From Corynebacterium bovis DSM 20582 = CIP 54.80 (GTDB lineage Bacteria > Actinomycetota > Actinomycetes > Mycobacteriales > Mycobacteriaceae): a stretch of DNA of 64,000 nt. The DNA is taken from assembly GCF_030408615.1 (NCBI RefSeq), contig NZ_CP047187.1, forward strand, positions 434,001-498,000, in the 5' to 3' direction. Shown here one piece after another: positions 9,028 to 17,019 of the stretch. The notes under the pieces are model-generated. The model ran no database searches and was not told the origin of the DNA. It saw nothing but the letters and a program-made list of their open reading frames with translations. Each line of letters starts with the position of its first letter. Within the stretch, counting starts at the first letter, position 1. A program made the position numbers and the translations under genes.

Positions 9028-10206
9028 ATGTTTGTCGATCAAGGGTTGGCAGATTTCTCCGACCTCGCGTACAAGACGGCGGTGGTCGTCTACCTCGTCG
9101 CCCTCGCGGTCTCCCTGTTCTTCTACGGGCAGATGAAGATGGCGACCGATGCCCGCCGCCAGCGGTCCGAGTTCATCAGCAAGGCCCGGAGGGACGCCGC
9201 CGGGGCCTCCGGCGCCGCCGGGGGCGGGGGGTCGACGGCCGGGAACGACGCCGCCGGGTCCGGGGAGGGGTCCGGGTCGTCGGTCGCGACGGCGGTGACG
9301 ACGGCGACCGCCACGGCGCCGGCCCGCCCCGGCACCGGTGACGCGGGGACGGGCGAACCGCCCGTCGACTCCGGTGAGGCCGGGGACATCGTCGAGGAGG
9401 ACCTGCCCCCGCACCTGCACATCGACATGATCCGGCGGCGCTTCCGCCGGGCCGACAGCACCGGCGGGATGGCCCAGGCCCTCGTCTGGCTGGCCGTCGC
9501 CCTCCACATCGCCTTCGTCGTCCTCCGTGGCCTCGCCGCCCAGCGGTTCCCGTGGGGCAACCTCTTCGAGTACATCGCCGTCGTGTCGATGGTCGCGATG
9601 ATCATCGCCTGCGCGGTCATCCGCCGCCGGTCGATGCGCGTCATGTGGCCGTGGATCCTCACCCCGATCGTGCTGCTGCTGTTCTACTCCGGGACGGAGC
9701 TCTACGCGGACGTCGCGCCGGTCGTGCCCTCGCTGAAGTCCAACTGGTACTGGATCCACGTCAGCACCGTGTCCGTCGGCGGCGGCATCGGCCTCGTCTC
9801 CGGCATGGCCTCCCTCATGTACCTGCTCCGCCGCTCCCAGCCGAAGGGCAAGGAGAAGGGCGTGCTCGGGGCGATCGCCACGCCGCTGCCGGACGCCGCG
9901 AAGCTCGACGCCCTGGCGTACCGCGCGGGTATCTGGACCCTGCCGGTCTTCGGCCTCGGCATCGTCTTCGGCGCGATCTGGGCGCACTTCGCCTGGGACC
10001 GGTTCTGGGGCTGGGACCCGAAGGAGACGGTCTCCTTCATCACGTGGATCCTCTACGCCGCGTACCTCCACGCCCGTGCGACGCCGGGGATGCGGGGCCG
10101 CTTCGCCGCGGTCATCAACGTCCTCGCGTTCGCGACGATGGTGTTCAACCTGTTCTTCATCAACATGGTCGTCTCCGGCCTGCACTCCTACGCCGGCCTG
10201 AACTGA
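9028..10206 (+). CDS. ccsB: Cytochrome c biogenesis protein CcsB (CcsA-like haem lyase subunit)
   Basis: 392 residues. An N-terminal helix is followed by a low-complexity Gly/Ala/Thr cytoplasmic linker (about residues 55-125), then the conserved membrane core with the tryptophan-rich WWD motif (AWDRFWGWDPKE, about residues 318-334) that holds haem, and conserved His residues in flanking loops. It works with ResB. SD AGGAAGAG precedes the ATG. The last codons (Gly-Leu-Asn-stop) form the first unit of a downstream tandem repeat array. Confidence 0.95.
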   Translation: MFVDQGLADFSDLAYKTAVVVYLVALAVSLFFYGQMKMATDARRQRSEFISKARRDAAGASGAAGGGGSTAGNDAAGSGEGSGSSVATAVTTATATAPARPGTGDAGTGEPPVDSGEAGDIVEEDLPPHLHIDMIRRRFRRADSTGGMAQALVWLAVALHIAFVVLRGLAAQRFPWGNLFEYIAVVSMVAMIIACAVIRRRSMRVMWPWILTPIVLLLFYSGTELYADVAPVVPSLKSNWYWIHVSTVSVGGGIGLVSGMASLMYLLRRSQPKGKEKGVLGAIATPLPDAAKLDALAYRAGIWTLPVFGLGIVFGAIWAHFAWDRFWGWDPKETVSFITWILYAAYLHARATPGMRGRFAAVINVLAFATMVFNLFFINMVVSGLHSYAGLN

Positions 10207-10377
10207 CCGTCGGGCGCCGGGGGGCCGGCCTGAACTGACCGCCGGGCGCCGGGTGGGGGTGCCGGCCTGACCTGACCGCCGGGCGCCGGGTGGGGGCGCC
10301 GGCCCGAACGGACCGCCGGGCGCCGGGGGGGGACGCCGGCCTGACCTGACCGCCGGGCGCCGGGTGGGGGAGGGCCC
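10198..10377. repeat. Tandem array, five units of about 37 bp, overlapping the ccsB stop
   Basis: Units begin at 10198 (32 bp), then 10230, 10267, 10304 and 10341 (37 bp each). Each resembles CTGAMCTGACCGCCGGGCG plus GCCGGGTGGGGG and a GCCGGC end. Unit 1 contains the last two codons and stop of ccsB, so the gene end itself has been copied. The rest of the gap before the next promoter holds no gene. Confidence 0.85.
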
Positions 10378-10439
10378 GGCCCGGGCGGGGGCGCAGGCAC
10401 GGCGTCGTCCCCGCGGGGTGCGTGCAGCACACCGCATGA

Positions 10440-10469
10440 TTGCTGACTGACCGGTCAGTCAGATACAGT
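10440..10469 (+). promoter_or_regulatory. Promoter with embedded perfect palindromic operator
   Basis: A -35-like TTGCTG (10440-10445) and a -10 TACAGT (10464-10469) are 18 bp apart. Between and over them lies a perfect 20-bp palindrome, CTGACTGACCGGTCAGTCAG (10443-10462), typical of TetR-family operators. The -10 ends 7 nt before the ATG at 10477, so the mRNA is probably leaderless. The likely ligand is the TetR protein encoded at the end of this operon, as autoregulation. Confidence 0.8.
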
Positions 10470-10476
10470 CCCGGGC

Positions 10477-11397
10477 ATGACACGTGACCAGACGAGCACC
10501 ACCGGGCCGTCACACGCACTCCCGACGACCCCGGCCGTCCACGCCCGGGGTCTCGTCATCCGGACGCGGCGCGAACCGGTGTGCGGACCAGTCGACCTCG
10601 ACGTCGAACGCGGGGGGTTCGTCGTCGTCACCGGCCCCCGGGGATCGGGGCGCAGCAGCCTCCTGCTCACCCTCACCGGGCGCATGCGGGCGAGCGAGGG
10701 GGAGCTCACCGTGCTCGGCGTGCCCGTCACCCGCAACCTCCGCCGCCTCCAGCGGCGCACGGCCGTCGCGAACATGCGCGACATCGACGAACTCGACGAC
10801 GCCATGCGGCTGAGCGAACTGCTCTACGAACGGCTCGCCCTCGTCACCCCGTTCTGGCGGCGCCCGCCGGCGTGGACGTCCGACGCCGTCACGCGGTGGC
10901 GGGAGCTGTGCTTCGGCGGGTGCGACGTCCGCCCCGACGCGCGCGTCCGCGACCTCACCGCCCTGGAGACGCTCCAGTACCGGGTCTTCCTCGCCGTCGT
11001 CGACGAGCCGGAACTCCTCGCCGTCGACGACATCGACCACCTCGGCGCGCCGGACGACCAGCGCGCCGCGTTCGCCTGCCTCCGGGCCGTGGCGAACGAG
11101 GGCGTGACCGTCCTCTGCGCGACGACGAACACGGAGACCGTGCCCGACGACTGCGCGACCGTCGCCCTCGCGGCGACGACCGCGGCGAGCGACCTCGACG
11201 AGATCCGCGACAACCTCGCCGACCTCGAGCAGGGGTCCGACGACCGCGCCGACGGCGGGACCACCGGGGACACCGGCGCCGACGGCACCACCACCCACGC
11301 CGCCGACGACGCCGCCGGCACCGACGCCACGCGCGTCAGCACCACCGGCATCACCACCGGCACCACCACCACCGACGACGCCCAGCAGGAGGACTGA
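10477..11397 (+). CDS. ABC-type ATPase-like protein with altered nucleotide-binding motifs
   Basis: 306 residues. The N-terminal half follows the ABC ATPase pattern, but the Walker A loop is GPRGSGRSS with Arg (about R59) where Lys is expected. The signature LSGGQ is replaced by LTALE. Walker B ends LLAVDD with Asp for the catalytic Glu (about D185), and the switch His is missing (CATTN). The last 70 residues are a Thr/Asp/Ala-rich disordered tail. The stop overlaps the next start (TGATG), so it should act with the YhgE/Pip protein. ATP binding may persist but hydrolysis is doubtful. Confidence 0.8.
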   Translation: MTRDQTSTTGPSHALPTTPAVHARGLVIRTRREPVCGPVDLDVERGGFVVVTGPRGSGRSSLLLTLTGRMRASEGELTVLGVPVTRNLRRLQRRTAVANMRDIDELDDAMRLSELLYERLALVTPFWRRPPAWTSDAVTRWRELCFGGCDVRPDARVRDLTALETLQYRVFLAVVDEPELLAVDDIDHLGAPDDQRAAFACLRAVANEGVTVLCATTNTETVPDDCATVALAATTAASDLDEIRDNLADLEQGSDDRADGGTTGDTGADGTTTHAADDAAGTDATRVSTTGITTGTTTTDDAQQED

Positions 11398-13526
11398 TGG
11401 ACAAGGTCAAGGGGCTCACACCGCACCGCGGGATCCTGGGCTACAACTCGGAGATCCGGCGCTTCCGGGCGTACCCGGCGATGCTCGTCGTCGTCGTGCT
11501 CATCCCGCTGTTCTACGGGGGGATGTTCCTCTGGTCGTTCTGGAACCCGACGGAGAACATCGACCACATGAAGGTCGCGCTCGTCAACGAGGACCGCCCC
11601 GCGGCCGCGCAGGACGGCACGCCGATCGACGCCGGGACGCAGTTCGTCGACAAGCTCGTCAACACCCCGTCCGTCGACTGGGAGCGGGTGAGCGCGCAGG
11701 AGGCCGCGAAGGGCGTCGAGGACGGCACGTACTTCGCGTCGCTCACCGTCCCGGCGGACTTCTCCCGTTCGGTGGCCACGGTCGCGACGGACCACCCGGT
11801 CAAGGCCCCGCTCGACGTCCAGTACAACGACGCCAACGGCGGCACGGCCGGGACGATCCTCGAGTCGGTCATGCAGCGCGTCCACGCGACGCTGAGCCAG
11901 ACGATCGGCGCCCAGTCCGCGGACAAGCTCTTCGTCAGCCTCGGCACGATCCACGACCGGATGGGCGAGGCCGCGGACGGCTCGAACCAGCTCGTCGACG
12001 GCGCCCACCAGCTCGACGACGGCATCACGCAGCAGCTCGCCCCCGGCGTCGACGAACTGCAGTCGAAGGTCGGCACCGAGCTCGCCCCGGGCGCCCGGCA
12101 GCTCGCCGACGGAGTCAACGACCAGCTCGCCCCGGGCGCGCAGGAGCTCCGGGACCAGGTCGGCGGCACCCTCGCCCCCGGCGTGACGGAGCTCCACGAC
12201 AAGGTGCACGGCCAGCTCGCCCCCGGCGTCACGGAACTGAACTCGAAGGTGACCGGCGAGCTCGCCCCGGGCGTCCGGGAGCTCCACGACAAGGTGCACG
12301 GTCAGCTCGCCCCCGGCGCGCAGCAGCTCGCCGACGGCAACCGTGAACTCCAGCAGAAGCTCGGCCCGGTGCTGGACAACCCGCTGGCCATGCAGATCCC
12401 GGCGGTGCGGGACCTCGTCGACGGGATCAACCAGCTGGCGGACGGCTCCGCCCAGCTCAACGCGGGCATCCAGAACGACCTCGCCGACGGCGTGGACCGC
12501 CTCGACCAGGGTGTCAACGGGGACCTCGTCGCCGGCGTCCGGCAGCTCGACCAGGGCGTCAACGGCGACCTCGTCGACGGCGTGGACCGGCTGGACCAGG
12601 GCGTCAACGGTCAGCTCGTCCCGGGTGTGGACCGGCTGGCGGACGGCATCACCGGGGAGCTCCAGCCGGGGGCGAACCGGCTCGCCGACGGGATCGAGGG
12701 GCAGCTCGTGCCCGGCATCGCGAAGCTCCGCGACGGCACCACGCAGCTCCGCGACGGCAGCGGCCGGCTGCTCGCGGGCACGACGACGCTCCGCGACGGC
12801 ATCACCGAGGGCCGCGACCAGGTCCCCGCGTTCACGGAGCAGACGGCGCAGGCCAACGGGGACGTCGTCGGGTCCCCGGTGGACCTCCGGGAGAACTGGC
12901 TCCACAAGCAGATGAGCTACGGCGAGGGCGTCGCCCCGTACTTCCTCCCGCTCGCGTTGTTCATCGGCGGCATCTTCATCTGGCAGGCCCTCCGGCCGAT
13001 CAACCGGCGGCATTTCGCCGCCCCGGTCAGCGCGACGAAGGCGGTGCTGCACAGTTTCCGGCCGGCGATGCTGCTCTGCGTCGTCCAGGTCGCGGTGCTC
13101 GTCGGCGTGCTCCTCGCGGTGTCCGGCCTGTCGGTGTCCGCGCTCCTGCCGTGGCTCGGCGTGACGCTCCTCGCGGCGTTCTCCTTCGCGGCGTTCCAGC
13201 AGGCGGCGGCGGTGGTCGCGGGGGACGCCCCGGGCCGGTTCGTGTCCATCGTCTACCTCATCCTCAACCTGGCGACGGCCGGGGGGACGTACCCGTCGGC
13301 GACGTTGCCGTCGCCGCTGAAGGAGCTGGGCCCGTTGCTGCCCTTCTACCACGTCGGTGCGGCGATGCGGGAGACGTTGACGGGCGGCGTCGGGCAGGGC
13401 TACTGGATCGCCGTCGGGTACCTGCTGCTGCTCACGCTCGGCAGTCTCGCCGTGAGTGTCGTCGCGGCGGCGTGGCGGCGGGTCTACACCGTCGGGTCGT
13501 TGCACCCGGCGATCAGGATCGGGTGA
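11397..13526 (+). CDS. YhgE/Pip-family membrane protein with a long repeat domain
   Basis: 709 residues. One membrane helix near residues 21-45 is followed by a large extracytoplasmic region and about five C-terminal helices (from about residue 515), the YhgE/Pip arrangement (phage-infection-protein family, related in layout to EsaA). The middle holds 13 units of a 15-residue repeat, consensus LxPGVxxLxxxVxGx, in blocks of seven and six. ATG overlaps the ATPase stop, with AGGAGG just upstream. A small-molecule exporter or envelope-spanning role under TetR control is an inference. Confidence 0.88.
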   Translation: MDKVKGLTPHRGILGYNSEIRRFRAYPAMLVVVVLIPLFYGGMFLWSFWNPTENIDHMKVALVNEDRPAAAQDGTPIDAGTQFVDKLVNTPSVDWERVSAQEAAKGVEDGTYFASLTVPADFSRSVATVATDHPVKAPLDVQYNDANGGTAGTILESVMQRVHATLSQTIGAQSADKLFVSLGTIHDRMGEAADGSNQLVDGAHQLDDGITQQLAPGVDELQSKVGTELAPGARQLADGVNDQLAPGAQELRDQVGGTLAPGVTELHDKVHGQLAPGVTELNSKVTGELAPGVRELHDKVHGQLAPGAQQLADGNRELQQKLGPVLDNPLAMQIPAVRDLVDGINQLADGSAQLNAGIQNDLADGVDRLDQGVNGDLVAGVRQLDQGVNGDLVDGVDRLDQGVNGQLVPGVDRLADGITGELQPGANRLADGIEGQLVPGIAKLRDGTTQLRDGSGRLLAGTTTLRDGITEGRDQVPAFTEQTAQANGDVVGSPVDLRENWLHKQMSYGEGVAPYFLPLALFIGGIFIWQALRPINRRHFAAPVSATKAVLHSFRPAMLLCVVQVAVLVGVLLAVSGLSVSALLPWLGVTLLAAFSFAAFQQAAAVVAGDAPGRFVSIVYLILNLATAGGTYPSATLPSPLKELGPLLPFYHVGAAMRETLTGGVGQGYWIAVGYLLLLTLGSLAVSVVAAAWRRVYTVGSLHPAIRIG
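12036..12749 (+). repeat. Two blocks of exact 45-bp in-frame repeats
   Basis: Repeat-initiating Leu codons lie at 12036, 12081, 12126, 12171, 12216, 12261 and 12306, then at 12480, 12525, 12570, 12615, 12660 and 12705. Spacing is exactly 45 bp inside each block. The 174 bp between the last unit of block 1 and the first of block 2 is not a multiple of 45. Units encode QLAPGV-like and DLVDGV-like variants. Confidence 0.9.
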
Positions 13527-13532
13527 CCGGCC

Positions 13533-14282
13533 GTGGGTACACCGTCACCGATCCTCGACCTGTTCCTCCGGGTCTCGACGGACCACGGGATCGGCACCGA
13601 CCCGGCGACGCGGGCGGAGGAGCTGCTCGCCGCGTGCGACTTCAGCACCCGTGACCGCATCATCGTCGGCGCGATCTCGGCGTTCCTCGACGGCGGGGTC
13701 GCGGACACGCCGGTGGAGGAGATCGCCCGGCGGGCGGGCGTGGGCAAGGGTTCGGTGTTCTACACCTTCGGGTCGCGGGACCGGCTCGTCGAGGTGGTGC
13801 TCATGACGCTCGTCGACGTCGTGTCCGCCCGGGTCGCCGAGGTCCGCGCCGCGGCGCGCGGCTGGGAGGCCCTGGAGGCCGTGGTCCGGTCGTCGGTCGA
13901 GCTCGTCGTCCACAACCCGCGGATCGCCCACACGGTGTTCGCGGAGCTCACCCGCCCGGACCGGAAGTGGCGGGCGGCGCTCGACCACGCCCGGGGGCAG
14001 CTGTTCCGGCCGGTGGAGGAGATTCTCGACGAGGTCGCCGCCGGGGGTGCGGCCGCCGGTGACGGTGGCGGTGCCGGGGGGTCGACGGGACGGGGTGCGC
14101 GGTCGGCCGTCGCCGCGGCGGTCATCGGGGGTGTGGTCGTCGTCGGGATGGACCTCGCCCTCGGGGCGGGCGACGTTACCGACACGGCCGGGGACACCGC
14201 CGACACAGCCGCCGCCGCGGACCGGACCGTCGACCGCGTGTGCGCGGACATCATGATGGTGTTCGCCGGGATCCGGCCGTAG
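13533..14282 (+). CDS. TetR-family transcriptional regulator
   Basis: 249 residues. The N-terminal helix-turn-helix is clear: RDRIIVGAISAFLDGGV, TPVEEIARRAGVGKGSVFYTFGSRDRLVEVVL (about residues 35-85). The C-terminal ligand-binding half has a Gly/Ala-rich insert. It starts 7 nt after the YhgE/Pip gene; GTG 13533 is the first usable start but its SD is weak. It probably binds the palindrome at 10443-10462 and represses its own operon. The ligand is unknown. Confidence 0.88.
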   Translation: MGTPSPILDLFLRVSTDHGIGTDPATRAEELLAACDFSTRDRIIVGAISAFLDGGVADTPVEEIARRAGVGKGSVFYTFGSRDRLVEVVLMTLVDVVSARVAEVRAAARGWEALEAVVRSSVELVVHNPRIAHTVFAELTRPDRKWRAALDHARGQLFRPVEEILDEVAAGGAAAGDGGGAGGSTGRGARSAVAAAVIGGVVVVGMDLALGAGDVTDTAGDTADTAAAADRTVDRVCADIMMVFAGIRP

Positions 14283-14285
14283 GAT
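14280..14285 (+). promoter_or_regulatory. -10 box (TAGGAT) for leaderless rmlB
   Basis: TAGGAT overlaps the TetR stop codon and ends 6 nt before the rmlB ATG, so rmlB may have its own leaderless transcript. Confidence 0.4.
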
Positions 14286-14291
14286 TCCCCC

Positions 14292-15368
14292 ATGCGTTCC
14301 GTGACCCATGTCCTCGTCACCGGTGGGGCCGGCTTCATCGGCTCGAACTTCGTCCACCGCACCCTCGCCACGCGGCCGGACGTGCACGTCACGGTCCTGG
14401 ACGCGATGACGTACGCGGCGAACCCGGCGAACCTCCGCACGGACGACGGCACCGCGCTCGTCGACGCCCACCCGGGGCGGGTCGCGGTCGTCGTCGGGTC
14501 GGTGACGGACCCGGTGGTCGTCGGCCGGACGGTCGGGGACGTCGCCGACGCCGCGCGGCAGGCGGGCGGAGGGGCGGCCGTCGTCCACTTCGCCGCGGAG
14601 TCCCACAACGACAACTCCCTCTCCGACCCGCTCGCCTTCGTGCGGACGAACGTCGAGGGCACGGTCGTCGTCGCGGGGGAGTGCGTGCGCCACGGCGTGC
14701 ACCTGCACCACGTGTCGACGGACGAGGTCTTCGGCGACCTGCCCCTCGACCCCGCCGAGGGTGACGGGCCCTTCACGACCGCCACCCCGTACGCGCCGTC
14801 GTCGAGCTACTCGGCCTCGAAGGCGGCGAGCGACCACTTCGTCCGCGCGTTCGTCCGCAGCCACGGGCTCGCGGCGACGCTGTCGAACTGCTCGAACAAC
14901 TACGGGCCGCGCCAGCACCCGGAGAAGTTCATCCCGCGGCAGGTCACGGGCCTCATCGAGGGGGAGCTGCCCCGGGTGTACGGCACGGGCGGCAACGTCC
15001 GGGACTGGATCCACGTCGACGACCACAACGACGCCGTGTGGACGATCCTCGGGGAGGGCGAGGTGGGGCGCACGTACCTCGTCGGCGCGCGCGGGGAGCG
15101 GAGCAACGTCGACGTCGTCGGGGACGTCCTCGAGCTGTTCGGGAGGGGTCGCGACGACTTCGTCCGCGTGACCGACCGGCCGGGCCACGACCGGCGGTAC
15201 GCGATCGACCCGACGTCGACGGAGGAGCTGGGGTGGCGTCCGCGCCACACCTTCGCCGGGGGGCTGCGGGACACGGTGGAGTGGTACCGCGCGCACCCGG
15301 GGTGGTGGCGGGAGGCCCGGCGGGCCGCCGAGGAGCGCTACCGGCGGACGGAACGCCCGCTGGGCTGA
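14292..15368 (+). CDS. rmlB: dTDP-glucose 4,6-dehydratase
   Basis: 358 residues, an extended short-chain dehydrogenase. The NAD-binding GGAGFIGSNF is at the N-terminus. The active site has STDEVFGDL and YSASKAASDHFVRAF (Tyr/Lys pair), followed by SNNYGPRQHPEKFIP, all typical of RmlB. It makes dTDP-4-keto-6-deoxyglucose, the second step toward dTDP-L-rhamnose used in the arabinogalactan linker of corynebacterial walls. rmlC and rmlA lie 1.7 kb away, beyond an opposing transporter. Confidence 0.93.
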   Translation: MRSVTHVLVTGGAGFIGSNFVHRTLATRPDVHVTVLDAMTYAANPANLRTDDGTALVDAHPGRVAVVVGSVTDPVVVGRTVGDVADAARQAGGGAAVVHFAAESHNDNSLSDPLAFVRTNVEGTVVVAGECVRHGVHLHHVSTDEVFGDLPLDPAEGDGPFTTATPYAPSSSYSASKAASDHFVRAFVRSHGLAATLSNCSNNYGPRQHPEKFIPRQVTGLIEGELPRVYGTGGNVRDWIHVDDHNDAVWTILGEGEVGRTYLVGARGERSNVDVVGDVLELFGRGRDDFVRVTDRPGHDRRYAIDPTSTEELGWRPRHTFAGGLRDTVEWYRAHPGWWREARRAAEERYRRTERPLG

Positions 15369-15511
15369 GGGCTGTGGCCGGCCTGTGGCCGGCCTGAGGG
15401 GGGCGGGGGCGGTGGCCGGCGGTCTGTGGGGGACCGGGGCGTCACCCCGCGCCCGGCCTGGGGCCCGCCTGTGGGGGACCGGCGCCCGGCGGGCGTCACG
15501 CCTCCCGGGGC
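15369..15511. repeat. Short GC-rich direct repeats between converging genes
   Basis: GTGGCCGGCCTG is duplicated just after the rmlB stop, and CTGTGGGGGACCGG occurs twice about 45 bp apart. No gene and no clear hairpin with a T-run was seen. This is the gap between rmlB and the convergent transporter. Confidence 0.5.
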
Positions 15512-16897
15512 TCAGAGCTCCCGGTCGGCGAGGGTGCGCGGCGTGAGCGCCAGCGCGGTCATCGAGATGACGCACATGACCATGATGTAGATGCCGACGG
15601 ACCAGCTCACGCCGGTGCGGCTGAGCAGGAGCTCGGCGATCATCGGGGCGAACGCGCCACCGAGGATCGAGCCCAGCGCGTACGCGAGGGAGACCCCGGA
15701 GTAGCGGACGCTCCGGTCGAACATCTCGGCGTACAGCGCGGACTGCGGGCCGTAGCTGAGGGACAGGCCCGGGATGAACAGCAGGACCGCCAGGCCGAAC
15801 ATCCAGATCGACCGCGTGTCGATGAGCAGCCACACCGGCACGGCGAGGACGAGCAGGATCGCGTAGCCGACGAGGAAGGTCTGCACCCGGCCGTGGCGGT
15901 CGCTCACGGCGCCGCTCCACAGCGTCGTCATCCCCCAGGCGACGGAGCCGACGATGATGCAGAGGAAGATCGACTCCTGGGACATGCCGAGCGACTTCGT
16001 CGCGTACGTGCCCATGAAGGAGATGATCATGTAGCCGGCGGCGTTGTTCGCGGCGAAGATGAGCGCCGCCTTGAGGACGGTGCGGAGGTGCTTCGTGAGC
16101 AGCAGGGACATCGGGGCGCTCGACTCGCGCGAGCGCTCCCGGATCTCCTCGAACACGGGGGACTCGCTCACCCGGCGGCGGATGAAGATGCCGACGATGA
16201 TGAGCGCGAAGCTGAGGATGAAGGGCACGCGCCACGCCCACTGCTGGTAGCCGTCCCGGCCGAACAGGAGGTTGAGGATGAGCAGCACGCCGGTGGCGAC
16301 GCCGAGGCCGATGGGCACCCCGAGCTGCGGGAAGGACCCGAAGTAGCCGCGCCGCGACCGGGGGGCGTGCTCGACGGAGAGCAGTGCGGCCCCGCCCCAC
16401 TCGCCGCCGGCGGAGAAGCCCTGGACGATGCGCAGGACGATGAGGAGCACGGGGGCCGCCGCGCCGATGGTCGAGTACGTCGGCAGGACACCGATGAGGG
16501 CCGTCGCCGTGCCCATGAGGATGAGCGTCATCGCGAGGACGACCTTGCGGCCGTAGCGGTCACCGAGGTGGCCGGCGATCGCGGCGCCGAGCGGGCGGAA
16601 GAGGAAGCTGATGCCGAGGGAGGCCCAGGAGACGATCTGGGCGAGGGAGGCGTTGTCCTCGCCGAGGGGCCGGAAGAACTGCGTGGCGAAGACGAGCCCG
16701 GCAGCCTGGGCGTAAATGAAGAAGTCGTACCACTCGATGGTGGTGCCGACGAGCGTCGCGCCGAGGATCCGGCGACGCTCCTGAGGGTCGGTGACACCGC
16801 TGCGAACGGCGGTGTCCTGCGCCGGAGACGCCGGCGGGGCAGTCGCCCCGACCGGGGTGGGGCGTTCTGTGTGATCGTCAGAGGGGGTCGTGTGCAT
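15512..16897 (-). CDS. MFS transporter, metabolite:H+ symporter (MHS) family
   Basis: 461 residues with about 12 membrane helices. The GTTIEWYDFFIYAQAAGLVF block at the first helix, the GDRYGRK loop between helices 2 and 3 and RIVQGFSAGGEWGGA are the MHS (ShiA/ProP-like) signatures. The substrate, probably an organic acid or osmolyte, cannot be told. The gene reads against the rml genes and separates rmlB from rmlCA. A TAGCTT box ends 7 nt before the ATG, consistent with a leaderless transcript. Confidence 0.92.
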   Translation of the reverse strand: MHTTPSDDHTERPTPVGATAPPASPAQDTAVRSGVTDPQERRRILGATLVGTTIEWYDFFIYAQAAGLVFATQFFRPLGEDNASLAQIVSWASLGISFLFRPLGAAIAGHLGDRYGRKVVLAMTLILMGTATALIGVLPTYSTIGAAAPVLLIVLRIVQGFSAGGEWGGAALLSVEHAPRSRRGYFGSFPQLGVPIGLGVATGVLLILNLLFGRDGYQQWAWRVPFILSFALIIVGIFIRRRVSESPVFEEIRERSRESSAPMSLLLTKHLRTVLKAALIFAANNAAGYMIISFMGTYATKSLGMSQESIFLCIIVGSVAWGMTTLWSGAVSDRHGRVQTFLVGYAILLVLAVPVWLLIDTRSIWMFGLAVLLFIPGLSLSYGPQSALYAEMFDRSVRYSGVSLAYALGSILGGAFAPMIAELLLSRTGVSWSVGIYIMVMCVISMTALALTPRTLADREL

Positions 16898-16904
16898 GGG
16901 AAAA

Positions 16905-16910
16905 AAGCTA
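16905..16910 (-). promoter_or_regulatory. -10 box (TAGCTT) for the MHS transporter
   Basis: Read on the minus strand, TAGCTT ends 7 nt before the ATG at 16897 inside a T-rich patch. It is divergent from the rmlC promoter about 100 bp away. Confidence 0.45.
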
Positions 16911-17006
16911 GCACGGGAGTATCAGGAACCTCAGCGCGGAGTGACAGCGGGGTGTGCCGCGGTGTGAAGCACCGTGGGATGCCCGGGCCCGGTTCCGCCC
17001 GGTCGC

Positions 17007-17012
17007 TAGAGT
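17007..17012 (+). promoter_or_regulatory. -10 box (TAGAGT) for leaderless rmlC
   Basis: TAGAGT ends 7 nt before the rmlC ATG. No SD is present. Confidence 0.5.
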
Positions 17013-17019
17013 GGTCCCC

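Noticed and set aside
10198-10377. Possible CRISPR array (regularly spaced repeats)
   Set aside because: Units are contiguous with no unique spacers, they overlap a stop codon, and there are no cas genes. It is a minisatellite.
15369-15511. Terminator between rmlB and the MHS transporter
   Set aside because: GC-rich direct repeats are present, but I could not define a stem followed by a T-run on either strand.
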